Shown here: piece after piece, positions 1 to 12,025 of the stretch
Layout of the letters: every line of letters begins with the position of its first letter
Numbering within the stretch: the first letter of the stretch is position 1
Source of the DNA: Candidatus Cloacimonadota bacterium
Lineage (GTDB): Bacteria > Cloacimonadota > Cloacimonadia > Cloacimonadales > TCS61
DNA length: 64,000 bases
Assembly: GCA_030445745.1 (NCBI GenBank)
Contig: JASUTE010000004.1
Span: 1 to 64,000, forward strand
Reading direction: 5' to 3'
Program-made: the position numbers and the translations under genes
The notes under the pieces: model-generated
Database searches by the model: none
The model's input: only the letters and a program-made list of their open reading frames with translations
Told to the model about the DNA's origin: nothing

Positions 1-89
<89 letters not shown>

Positions 90-176
90 TAAACCCTCTT
101 TTTTTTATTTATAAAACAAAAAAAGTTGACAATTTTAAGAGGATTCCAAAATAAAAGTAATAAAAAAGGGGGTGTT

Positions 177-722
177 ATGAAAAGACTATTTTTTGTTATT
201 TTATCAATTTTACTTGTTTCCAGTTTAGCAGCCTTTGAAAAAGGTACAGTGAACATGGGTGGTATGATATCGTTTAACAGCTATAAAATTGATTCCGATG
301 CTGATGCTGTTAACACATTTATGGTTATGCCATATGGTGGTTATTTTATAACAGACAATATCATGGCAGAAGCTATTTTGGCATATAATCATGAAAATTC
401 AGACAGCTATGAGGATCCATATAATGGATTTGGTTTCGGGCTAGGGGGCCGCTATTTCTATAATAATATTTATGGTGGTGTTGGCTTCAAAATTACTAGT
501 GAAGATAATGGAGTCACTGACTATTCAGCAAAGTATCTACAATTCAAAGGTGGTTATCTTTTTAATATTGCCAAAAATGTATATCTAGATCTGGGAGCTG
601 TATATGATATGGGCATAGGTGAATATGGCGGTGATTTGGAAGATTTTGATAACGAGCAATCCGATTTCACAATAGGCTTAGGTATAGAAGTATTTTTGGA
701 AAGAATCGGCTCTTTTTTCTAA
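177..722 (+). CDS. Small outer-membrane beta-barrel protein
   Basis: A protein of 181 residues. The ATG at 177 is chosen over upstream in-frame starts because the signal peptide (MKRLFFVILSILLVSSLAAF) begins there and a GGGGGTG Shine-Dalgarno-like stretch precedes it. The mature part is rich in Gly and aromatic residues in alternating patterns (for example GFGFGLGGRYFYNN), and it ends with a run of short strands and a terminal Phe (IGSFF). That is the usual look of a small OmpA/OmpW-type eight-stranded barrel with a C-terminal aromatic for BAM recognition. The function is unknown. It is monocistronic, between the 5S rRNA and ligA, and is closed by a strong terminator. Confidence 0.8.
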   Translation: MKRLFFVILSILLVSSLAAFEKGTVNMGGMISFNSYKIDSDADAVNTFMVMPYGGYFITDNIMAEAILAYNHENSDSYEDPYNGFGFGLGGRYFYNNIYGGVGFKITSEDNGVTDYSAKYLQFKGGYLFNIAKNVYLDLGAVYDMGIGEYGGDLEDFDNEQSDFTIGLGIEVFLERIGSFF

Positions 723-744
723 ACAAAAACTAGAAGATTTAATA

Positions 745-772
745 AAGGCGACTGTAAAGGTCGCCTTTTTTT
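745..772 (+). terminator. Rho-independent terminator
   Basis: A perfect 8-bp stem (AAGGCGAC at 745-752 with GTCGCCTT at 760-767), a 7-nt loop and a T run to 772. It closes the beta-barrel gene. Confidence 0.9.
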
Positions 773-810
773 GTTGCCAAATAAAAAAAGATTGCTATAA
801 ATGCAATTAG

Positions 811-4120
<3,310 letters not shown>

Positions 4121-4124
<4 letters not shown>

Positions 4125-5209
4125 GAATTTTAGATAGATATATTTTAAAAGAATACATTAAAACGTTTCTGATAATAATAATAGCTTTTTCTGTTATTTT
4201 TTTAGTAGTAGATATATTTGATAGATTACCACGCTTGCTAAGCAAAAGTGCTGCAGCAAGTGACATCGCTATCTACTTTCTTTTAAGGATTCCTTACTTA
4301 TTTGTGCTTACATCGCCAGTTGTAGTTCTGCTTAGCGGACTTTTCCTAATGAACACTCTTTCCAAATACAATGAATCAATCGCTATTCGTAGTGCTGGAA
4401 TTAGCATAGTAAGAATGGTAACCCCACTTTTTTGGTTTGGGCTAATTTTCAGTTTTTTTATAATGGGGGTAGGTGAATTTGTATTGCCGGAAGCGGAAGC
4501 CTATCGAGACTATATCTACAAAGTTAAAATAAAAGGCCAAAAGATAGAAGATAAGAAAATGCGTTCTAACATCTATTATGTCGGAAAAGATAACAGCCTT
4601 TACTATATCGGTTTTTTCGATGGTTATAGAAATTTATTAAAAACTATCGATATTACCAGCTTTGATCCTGAAAATGGCGAAATGACGCGTAAAATAAGCG
4701 CTACTAGTGCTAAATGGGAAAACGGGAATTGGCATTTTGTGAATTGCTATATACGTGATTTTGTGGATGGGAAGTTGTCACTTTCCCAATTTTATGAAAC
4801 CAAGGTGATCCAGCAAGTGGATGTGGAACCGATAGATTTTGTTAAAAGCGCTAAAGATCCAATGGCGATGAACTTTTTCGAGTTAAAAGATTATATCGAA
4901 CGACTTAAAAAGGTGGGAGAAAAGTATAGCAAGGAACTGGTGGAATTATATCACAAGGTAACTTTTCCTTTTGCAAATTTCATTATTTTATTTTTTAGCA
5001 TTCCCTTAGTTTCGACTTCTGCTCGGGGTAAGGGGCGAGGAATTATTTTTGCTATAGGTTTGCTAGTTTGTTTTTTGTATCTTTCAACTCTACGGATTTT
5101 TCAGAGTATGGGTTATAATGAAGTATTTTCCCCTCTTACAGCTGCCCTAGCACCTCATATAATTTTTGCTACAGCAGGATTGTTTTTTGTGATAAAAGCG
5201 GAGATATGA
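4121..5209 (+). CDS. lptG: LPS export permease, LptG (YjgP/YjgQ family)
   Basis: A 362-residue partner permease of the family. It has the same three-helix, periplasmic domain, three-helix plan, with the family motif seen as 'AIRSAGIS' after helix 3. It lacks the long charged insertion of the preceding gene, so the two subunits are clearly asymmetric. Assignment of F and G follows gene order and length; a tree would be needed to be certain. It is translationally coupled by ATGA to both lptF and the downstream glycosyltransferase, so LPS export and surface polysaccharide genes share one transcript. Confidence 0.9.
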
Positions 5210-6396
5210 TGCGAATATTGATGGTGCTAGAAAATGAGTTCCCGCCCGATTCACGAGTAGAAAAAGAGATTATTTCACTGGAAATGACTGGTTACAATGT
5301 AGTTTTACTTTGTTATGCAGACTCCCAACATCCAAGATTGGGAAATTATAAAAATATTAAAATTGAAAAATTGAAGCTGAATAAGCAAATAAAAAAAAAA
5401 TTGGAAGCCTTAAATCTTATTTTTCCATTTTATCGTTGGCTTTGGATTTATAAGATTAAAAAATTAAGAAAAAAATATGAATTTGGTGCTATCCATATAC
5501 ACGATTTACCTCTGAGTAAGGTGGGATATTATTTTAAAAAAAAATATGGTCTTAAATTTGTTTGTGACCAACATGAATTTTATAGTAATTGGATAGTTCA
5601 TACCGCACACTATAACACTTTCCTGGGTAAAATAGTAAAAAAAATGAGCAACTGGCAGCGATATGAAAAAAAATATCTTTCTCTTGCTGATCTTGTTTTA
5701 ACTGTTTCTGTCCCCTTGAAATACAAATATCTGCAAAATTATCCTATCTCACCAGAGAAAATAGTAAATCTTCCCAATACCCCTTCCCGAAGAGTATTCA
5801 ATTCCCAAAACGTTTATCCTAGCATAATTAACAGATTTAAAGATGATTATGTATTATTTTATGCTGGCGGAATTGATAAATTACGAGGACTTGATTTTAT
5901 TCTGGGAAGTTTGCAGGCTTTGAAAAAAACAATTCCTAATATAAAATTCGTAATAGCTGGACGGATTTATAAAGGTTACGATTTGTTCTCATCAATAAAA
6001 CATTTTGAAGTTGAGGATTTGGTGGATTATGTTGGTTTTGTAAATTTAGAAAAGCTTCCCTCCTACATTATGGCTGCAAAGATTTGTGTATTTACTCCAA
6101 ATTTAGGAAGAGAAGAAATTCACAAGACGATCGCTACTAAAATTTACCAGTATTTGGTTATGAAACGTCCAATAATAGTGAATAAAGCTAAAATGATGGC
6201 TGAATTTGTGGAAAATAATAATATTGGGTTTAGTGTTAATGACCAACAGGAGTTTATCATAAGAGTTACACAGCTCTATCATTCTAATTCCAAATATAAT
6301 GAATTGGTAAATAACGAGATGAATATTGCAAATAAATATTATTGGGAAAAAACCGCCAGTAGATTTTTGAAAGCTTATAAAAAATATGTTGGATAG
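5206..6396 (+). CDS. GT-B glycosyltransferase, family 4-like
   Basis: A 396-residue soluble glycosyltransferase. The N-terminal Rossmann half begins MRILMVLENEFPPDSRVEKE, typical of GT4 enzymes that build surface glycans. The C-terminal nucleotide-sugar half shows 'LFYAGGIDKLRGLDFIL' and 'FVIAGRIYKGYD', followed by a region where the usual E-x7-E motif would lie (GREEIHKTIATKIYQYL). Two adjacent ATGs exist, at 5206 and 5209; the first overlaps the lptG stop. The acceptor and sugar are unknown. The next gene is a flippase, overlapping by 11 bases, which suggests assembly and export of a lipid-linked glycan. Confidence 0.88.
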   Translation: MMRILMVLENEFPPDSRVEKEIISLEMTGYNVVLLCYADSQHPRLGNYKNIKIEKLKLNKQIKKKLEALNLIFPFYRWLWIYKIKKLRKKYEFGAIHIHDLPLSKVGYYFKKKYGLKFVCDQHEFYSNWIVHTAHYNTFLGKIVKKMSNWQRYEKKYLSLADLVLTVSVPLKYKYLQNYPISPEKIVNLPNTPSRRVFNSQNVYPSIINRFKDDYVLFYAGGIDKLRGLDFILGSLQALKKTIPNIKFVIAGRIYKGYDLFSSIKHFEVEDLVDYVGFVNLEKLPSYIMAAKICVFTPNLGREEIHKTIATKIYQYLVMKRPIIVNKAKMMAEFVENNNIGFSVNDQQEFIIRVTQLYHSNSKYNELVNNEMNIANKYYWEKTASRFLKAYKKYVG

Positions 6397-7861
6397 AATA
6401 AAAACTACTGCTAAGCACTCTATTATTTATAGCTTCGGAAATCTTTTAACTAAAATTATCGGGCTTATTCTTCTCCCTCTGTATACATCGCATCTTTCGA
6501 CTTCCGATTATGGTATGTTGGGAATATTGGAAGTTACAGCACAATTCCTGATAATAGTGCTGGGTTTGAACATCTACCAAGCAATGATGCGCTGGTATGC
6601 TGAAACACAGAGTGAATTAGAGCGCAAAAGCCTGGTTTTTACTTCGTTTGCCAGTTTATTTGTGCTCGCTGGAATTATTTTATCTTTGCTTTCTCTCTTT
6701 CAAAAACAGGCTGCAATATTATTTTTTGATAACAGTTCTTTTTCTATCTATTTTGCCTATTTATTTATTTGGGTATTTTTGGAAATTTTAAACACAATTC
6801 CACTTAGTTTACTCCGATTAAAGGAAAAATCTTTTCTCTATATTGGGTTTATCTCTTTTAAGTTTGTAGTTGTGCTAAGCTTGAATGTGTATTTTATTGC
6901 CTATAGGAATATGGGAATAAAAGGCATTATTTTGAGTCAGCTCTTAGGAAGCTTGATTCTATTCATAATGAATTTACCGATTTTGCTTAACAATTTTAAG
7001 TTAAAATTTCGTTTCCAGCTATTAAAACAAATGTTTGCTTTCAGTTTCCCGCTAATATTTTCTTCTATTTCTGTTATGTTGTTGGCAATGGGCGACCGCT
7101 TTATTATAAAATATTTTCTAGACTACTCGGAAGTAGGTATATATTCACTCGCCTATAAGATTGCTGGTGTTATCAATGTGTTCATAATAAATTCTTTTAG
7201 TCTAAGTTTTTTACCGATTGCCTACAAAGCTTTCAATACTGAAGGTGCACGAGAATTTTATAAAAAAGTGTTTAAATATTTCTCTTTTATCCTAATTTTT
7301 TCAGCTTTAGCTTTATCGTTATTTGCTAAGGAAATTTTGCAAATTTTTGCTCGTAATCCTGCTTATTGGGAAGCAGCTAATCTGGCTCCGCTGTTAACAT
7401 TAGCTTTCGTTTTCAAAGGAACGCAATATATTTTAGGACTGGGCTTTCATTACATAAAAAAAACAAAGTATAATGCCTACATCGTGATGAGTGGAGTTGT
7501 ACTAAATTTCGGTTTCAATTTTTTATTAATTCCTGTAATTGGAATTTGGGGAGCGGCAGTTGCTACTATTATATCAGGGCTGTATATAACAGTAGTATAT
7601 TATTTTAAATCTAAAAAATACTACGATGTTGGCTATAAATTCGGTAAGGTACTAGAAGCTTTAACTTTAGCAGTTATTATCTATCTGCTATCACTATTTA
7701 TTCCTAACATAGCACTAGGGTGGACGATTTTAGGAAAACTCATATTACTATCGATGTTTCCGCTAATTTTATTAACAATAGGTTTTTATGACAAACAAGA
7801 ATTGGTTTTTATAAAAAAAATTATTAAAAAAAGGCTGCCGAATAAACAGCAGCCTTTATAG
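6386..7861 (+). CDS. Polysaccharide flippase, Wzx/MurJ-like MOP superfamily
   Basis: A 491-residue integral membrane protein with about 14 predicted helices and the N-terminal signature of the oligosaccharide/polysaccharide flippase family (KHSIIYSFGNLLTKIIGLILL). It probably moves an undecaprenyl-linked glycan across the inner membrane. The start lies inside the end of the glycosyltransferase gene (11-base overlap). It is the last gene of the ligA-lptFG-GT operon; its stop sits beside a terminator hairpin shared with the convergent gene. Confidence 0.88.
   Translation: MLDRIKTTAKHSIIYSFGNLLTKIIGLILLPLYTSHLSTSDYGMLGILEVTAQFLIIVLGLNIYQAMMRWYAETQSELERKSLVFTSFASLFVLAGIILSLLSLFQKQAAILFFDNSSFSIYFAYLFIWVFLEILNTIPLSLLRLKEKSFLYIGFISFKFVVVLSLNVYFIAYRNMGIKGIILSQLLGSLILFIMNLPILLNNFKLKFRFQLLKQMFAFSFPLIFSSISVMLLAMGDRFIIKYFLDYSEVGIYSLAYKIAGVINVFIINSFSLSFLPIAYKAFNTEGAREFYKKVFKYFSFILIFSALALSLFAKEILQIFARNPAYWEAANLAPLLTLAFVFKGTQYILGLGFHYIKKTKYNAYIVMSGVVLNFGFNFLLIPVIGIWGAAVATIISGLYITVVYYFKSKKYYDVGYKFGKVLEALTLAVIIYLLSLFIPNIALGWTILGKLILLSMFPLILLTIGFYDKQELVFIKKIIKKRLPNKQQPL
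7830..7857 (-). terminator. Bidirectional terminator hairpin
   Basis: A perfect 9-bp stem (AAAGGCTGC at 7830-7838, GCAGCCTTT at 7849-7857) with a 10-nt loop. Read on the minus strand it is followed at once by a long T run (A-rich 7824-7832 on the plus strand), so it serves mainly the convergent secreted-protein gene. It lies within the last codons of the flippase. Confidence 0.85.
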
Positions 7862-7871
7862 TATTTTTGTT

Positions 7872-10800
7872 CTATTTCATCAGAAGCATTTTCTTAGTAG
7901 CAGTGTAGGTTCCGGCTTTCATTTTGTATAAGTACATTCCTGAGCTAACTTTAGTACCTGAGTTGTTGGTACCTTCCCAAGTTACTGAATTTACCCCTGC
8001 ATGGGCAATTTCCTGGAAAGATTTTACCAGCTCACCCTTAACGTTGTAGATTTCTATGGTAACTGGTGTGTTATTTTCTTTCACGGTATAGCTTATGGTA
8101 GTAATAGGGTTAAAGGGATTGGGATAATTATTACCCAGAGAGTAGCTTGCTGGATTCAAACCCAGATCATTGGCAACTATCAGGTCGCTATTTAAGTTCA
8201 AGGTAATTTCAAAATCACCAATTTGGGTAGAAATATCCAGGATATCGGTTAATATATCTGTGTTTGCTCGCACAGGTAGCCCTACAGCTACTACAAAGCT
8301 TAGCTCTTCTCCTGCTGTCATCTCATAAGGTGTTTCAAAACCATCGGGAACTTCAACAGACCAGGTAGCTTGTTCATCAAAGTTGCCTTCAGTTTCCATA
8401 CTGTTTATGGTTACTGGGTTGTAGGAATCGTTGGTGATAGTAAATGTTAGTCCTACGACATCATCATAATCCATGAAGTCTAAAGTAGTAGGATCGATCG
8501 TGAGCTGGTAATAACCAACTATCGAGAATACATCATCGCTACTGTCATAGGGGTCACCAGGCTCTACACCTTCTACAGTAATTATATAGGAATCACCAAT
8601 AGCTTCATCTTCTGGGATAGCCCATTCCCACAAGCCATCATTTTCTGTAGATTCAACCAGAACTTCGCGATTTTTGCTAAGATCTTCCAAAACTATAGAA
8701 ACATTGCCAGCAAAATCCTGGGAAGTCCAGGTAATATTGCGAATTTCACCCTGCATCCATTCTTCGCCACCATTAGGTGAGGTAACGGTAATAGTTGGGT
8801 TAGGTTCTGGAATTATCGAGAATGGATTATCACTGAAATCTTCGGGCTCACCATCTTCAGAATCAGAGATCTGAATAAGATATATATCACCAGTTTCTAT
8901 GTCAGTAGGAATTGCCCATCCCCAGCTGCCATCGTTAGCAGTTTCTTCTACCAAAACAGTAGACCCAGCTTGTATATCGAATAGTGAAATATCCACAAAA
9001 TCGCCTACATTGGCCGATTCCCAAATTATTTCATGGGTTGTGCCCACTAACCATTCTTCTCCACCATTAGGGCTTATCACAGAGATATATGGTTCTACAT
9101 CAGAAACGATAACAAACGGCTCATCGCTAGTATCCATTGGTTCGCCATCAGTTGTATCCGATATTTTAATAAGATAGTTAGTTCCTGGTGTTTGATCATC
9201 GGCTATGGTCCATTCCCAGCTGCCATTATTTTCTATGTTTTCTGCTAAAATTTCACGATTTTTGTCTGCAGTTATTAATTCAATATTCACGTTTCCGTTA
9301 AAATATTCACAAGTCCATGAAATAGTATGGGTTGTACCTTGCATCCATTCTTCGCCACCATTAGGGGAAGTTACAGTAATGATCGGTGTTATTTCGTTTA
9401 TGTCATCTGCATCTCTTGGTTCCAGTTTGACGTTACCATAGGAATAGTAACGCGGAGCTGTGACTTCGTAGTAATTTCCTAAAGTCGGTTCTATCAGATA
9501 GCCCATATCATCTACCCGTAAAGAACCGCTACCGTCGTTAAAAGACCACTCACCGTAATCTTCTGGAGCATCTGGGTTCTCACTATCACATTGGGCATAG
9601 GTATAAACCAAAATTCCATCCCACTGTGAATCTAAAATAGCACCGGTTGTTAGGATTTCAGGTTCAGGAAGTGTGTTTCCGGAACTGTAAATTTCATAAT
9701 CGGCAGCAGTGATAAGTGAAATGTCATCATCTGGAACTCCTGCTATTGTTCCGATTACGTTTACTTCGTCGCCTAAGGTAAAAGCGGTTGCATCACCTTC
9801 TACCCAAATGCCATTATAAGCACCAATTCCGTTCTGCAAGGTATAATACCCAGAATAGATACCGGTAACAATTCCAGTTGTCGAGATGAATTCACTATCG
9901 TGTTCCTGGGTTTGCAGCTGATATATAGTGTAGGCGGTAGGGTCTGGTTGTTCTGAATTTGGCTGTCCTGGGGTACCTTCTACCGGTTCAGTTTGGAAAG
10001 TAAGATGCCAATTTTCATCTATAGTACCGTCATCACCAGGGTTATTTTTTTCCCAAACTTGTCTGTTCCAGTCTATAGTTTCGGAAGTAAGGTCTATTAT
10101 GTTAGCTCCAGCATCTTCCAGTTGGAAATAATAGTCATATTTTATATAAACTCCAGTTCCTGTAGTAGATTCTGGAATAGGAACAATGCTGCTATCTACA
10201 TAATCACCATAATCAGCTAAGAATTGATCACGAACACGAGTAGCAATTATGTAGCCATCGGGCTGAATTAGAGTATTGGCAGGAAACACAAAGCTGGAAG
10301 TTGCTTTACCGGAAATATTATAGCTCCATAGTGTCCAGCCACTAATGTCTATTGGATTTTCGGTTGTATTGTAAAGTTCAATATAGCTATCTCCCCAGAT
10401 ATTGGGCATTTGGTAGGGTTCACCTACTTCGTTTATCACTACATCACCTTCATTTACCGGTTCAGTATAGCTAAAGTTCATGGAAATATCTACCGCTGCA
10501 TTACCAGCTAAGTCTTCCACGCCATTTACGGTAAGGGTGTAGTTTCCTACTACCATACCGCTAACAGCTAAAGTAACGTTAGTATCATCTTCCGGATTCA
10601 GAGTGGCTGTATCGATTGTAACGTCACGGGTGGTGATAGCGTAATTAGCAGTATTTTCAGCAGTTGTCTGGTCTACTGGTTCATTGAAGTAAACCTCAAC
10701 AGTTGCTGCATCAATCGCTACTACATCTTCAAGTTGTGGTGGATTAGTATCGGCATCTGGAACCACGTCATCAGCACTACGAGGATGGAGCCCGTATTCA

Positions 10801-11405
10801 TCATAGCTGTAATCAACTAATCCAGTTATTTCTATAAAATTATCACCAATTACTGGAGCAGGATCAACCTGATAAATGCCGTCATCAATTTGGCATTCTC
10901 CACTGCCATCATCTACGTACCATTCACCATAGCTATTTGGAGCAGCAGTAACACTTACGCTACTTATTTTTACCAAAACGCCTTCATAAGCTTCGCTTGT
11001 TGCCAATTCATTAGTTGTTAGACTGGTAACAGCTGGAAGTGGATTTCCCGAACTAAGCACAGTAACTGTAGCACCTTCAGCAAATTCAGTATAGCCATAG
11101 AACTCAATAATAGTACCTGCTACCTCTACTTCATCTCCAACTGCTACGTCTGTTTCGGTAGCAGCATTGTAAACATAAACACCATTCCAAGCTCCACTGC
11201 CATCTTGTATACAAAAATTATTGTTATAGCCATTAAAACCAATACCAGTTACAATACCGGTGGTGGTAACTGTTTGACCATCATAAGGTGAGGGATAGGT
11301 TCCATCACCGGCGTCTTCAGTATATTGGATATCATAAATACTGGTTTGTGCGAATAAAATTCCTATTATACTTATAAATAGAAATGTTAAGGATAACTTC
11401 TTCAT
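7872..11405 (-). CDS. Large secreted multidomain protein with OB-folds, lamin-tail domain and sorting domain
   Basis: A protein of 1177 residues. The start at 11405 is chosen because a signal peptide (MKKLSLTFLFISIIGILFAQ) begins there after AGGAGG. Visible modules, in order: an OB-fold domain of the type found in secreted nucleases ('TGIVTGI...IQDGSGAWNGVYVY', about 20-215); a Big_5-like Ig domain ('VEVYFNEPVD', about 220-315); a lamin-tail domain ('GDVVINEVGEPY...SYIELYN', about 318-480); a second OB-fold (about 490-670); three tandem ~95-residue repeats each starting SPNGGEEW (about 680, 778 and 876); an Ig-like segment; and a C-terminal FlgD-like sorting domain with NNYPNPFNP (about 1087) ending KKMLLMK. 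No catalytic motif was recognised, so a surface or matrix role is an inference. It has its own terminator. Confidence 0.88.
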   Translation of the reverse strand: MKKLSLTFLFISIIGILFAQTSIYDIQYTEDAGDGTYPSPYDGQTVTTTGIVTGIGFNGYNNNFCIQDGSGAWNGVYVYNAATETDVAVGDEVEVAGTIIEFYGYTEFAEGATVTVLSSGNPLPAVTSLTTNELATSEAYEGVLVKISSVSVTAAPNSYGEWYVDDGSGECQIDDGIYQVDPAPVIGDNFIEITGLVDYSYDEYGLHPRSADDVVPDADTNPPQLEDVVAIDAATVEVYFNEPVDQTTAENTANYAITTRDVTIDTATLNPEDDTNVTLAVSGMVVGNYTLTVNGVEDLAGNAAVDISMNFSYTEPVNEGDVVINEVGEPYQMPNIWGDSYIELYNTTENPIDISGWTLWSYNISGKATSSFVFPANTLIQPDGYIIATRVRDQFLADYGDYVDSSIVPIPESTTGTGVYIKYDYYFQLEDAGANIIDLTSETIDWNRQVWEKNNPGDDGTIDENWHLTFQTEPVEGTPGQPNSEQPDPTAYTIYQLQTQEHDSEFISTTGIVTGIYSGYYTLQNGIGAYNGIWVEGDATAFTLGDEVNVIGTIAGVPDDDISLITAADYEIYSSGNTLPEPEILTTGAILDSQWDGILVYTYAQCDSENPDAPEDYGEWSFNDGSGSLRVDDMGYLIEPTLGNYYEVTAPRYYSYGNVKLEPRDADDINEITPIITVTSPNGGEEWMQGTTHTISWTCEYFNGNVNIELITADKNREILAENIENNGSWEWTIADDQTPGTNYLIKISDTTDGEPMDTSDEPFVIVSDVEPYISVISPNGGEEWLVGTTHEIIWESANVGDFVDISLFDIQAGSTVLVEETANDGSWGWAIPTDIETGDIYLIQISDSEDGEPEDFSDNPFSIIPEPNPTITVTSPNGGEEWMQGEIRNITWTSQDFAGNVSIVLEDLSKNREVLVESTENDGLWEWAIPEDEAIGDSYIITVEGVEPGDPYDSSDDVFSIVGYYQLTIDPTTLDFMDYDDVVGLTFTITNDSYNPVTINSMETEGNFDEQATWSVEVPDGFETPYEMTAGEELSFVVAVGLPVRANTDILTDILDISTQIGDFEITLNLNSDLIVANDLGLNPASYSLGNNYPNPFNPITTISYTVKENNTPVTIEIYNVKGELVKSFQEIAHAGVNSVTWEGTNNSGTKVSSGMYLYKMKAGTYTATKKMLLMK

Positions 11406-11551
11406 CTTACCTCCTATTTTTAAATTAATTTTAACTTTCAAAAATTGGTTCAATCTCTGGGAGTGTCAAATAAAAACATCTGCAACAAATAAGAAACTTC
11501 GGTAGTTTGTTTTTTAAATATTTGTACTGAATCCTCTGGTTGTTGTTAATG

Positions 11552-11910
11552 CTAAAATTTAATATTTTTAGGGGCTTTCTCTACATGTTTCATCAGTGTT
11601 TTAGAGGTAACAGTAGCTCCGGTGACAGTTTCTAGTTTCGGCGATTGTTGTTGTATTATTTTCTTTATAACTTTTATGCTTCCCTGAGCATATTTTCAGT
11701 TCCATTTTCTAAGATTTCCATTTTCTCTATTCTTCCATCTTTTACTTTCACATGATATAAGAAAATTTCCATTAATGGAAATTTTCCTTCATATTCTCCG
11801 TTTGAAATTTCTGAAATTTCAATATCAGCTATCTACTTAACTCTTTCTATTTCATTTTGATTACAGCGCAGCAAAAAGAGCACTAAAATACAAAAGATAT
11901 GAAATCTCAT
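11552..11910 (-). pseudogene. FMN-binding-domain protein, broken by a stop and a frameshift
   Basis: On the minus strand an ATG at 11910 opens a short signal-like sequence (MRFHIFCILVLFLLRC) and 25 codons, ending at a TAG (11835-11833). Reading on in the same frame gives 'IADIEISEISNGEYEGKF' and 'VKVKDGRIEKMEILENG', the classical N-terminal part of the FMN_bind domain. Near 11680 the frame must change by one base; the new frame then gives 'IIQQQSPKLETVTGATVTS' followed by 'KTLMKHVEKA' and a stop at 11552. The TGAT-containing motif is where related NqrC/RnfG-type domains attach FMN to Thr. Two independent lesions in a recognisable ~118-codon gene point to a decayed small electron-transfer lipoprotein or secreted protein. 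Confidence 0.82.
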
Positions 11911-11976
11911 ATTTATTTTCCTATTTTTCACCAGATTAAATTCTTTTTTGTAAACAAATTTATACTGACAAAAGCA

Positions 11977-12003
11977 AAAACCCTGGTAATGAACCAGGGT
12001 TTT
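11977..12003 (-). terminator. Rho-independent terminator
   Basis: An 11-bp stem (AAAACCCTGGT at 11977-11987, ACCAGGGTTTT at 11993-12003) with a 5-nt loop. It lies just downstream of the stop of the 12026-13720 gene, with a T-rich tract on the minus strand. Confidence 0.87.
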
Positions 12004-12025
12004 GAGCAGAAATCTCAATTTGATA

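Noticed and set aside
151-157. -10 box for the TTGACA at 126 ahead of the beta-barrel gene
   Set aside because: Spacing of 19-20 bases and a poor match leave the promoter unproven.
8757-9365. Tandem DNA repeats in the large secreted protein gene
   Set aside because: They are the coding repeats SPNGGEEW of the protein domains, diverged at DNA level, not a separate repeat element.
11833-12018. A 61-codon minus-strand frame taken as a stand-alone gene
   Set aside because: It is only the first part of the FMN-binding pseudogene with an upstream extension through the neighbouring gene's terminator.
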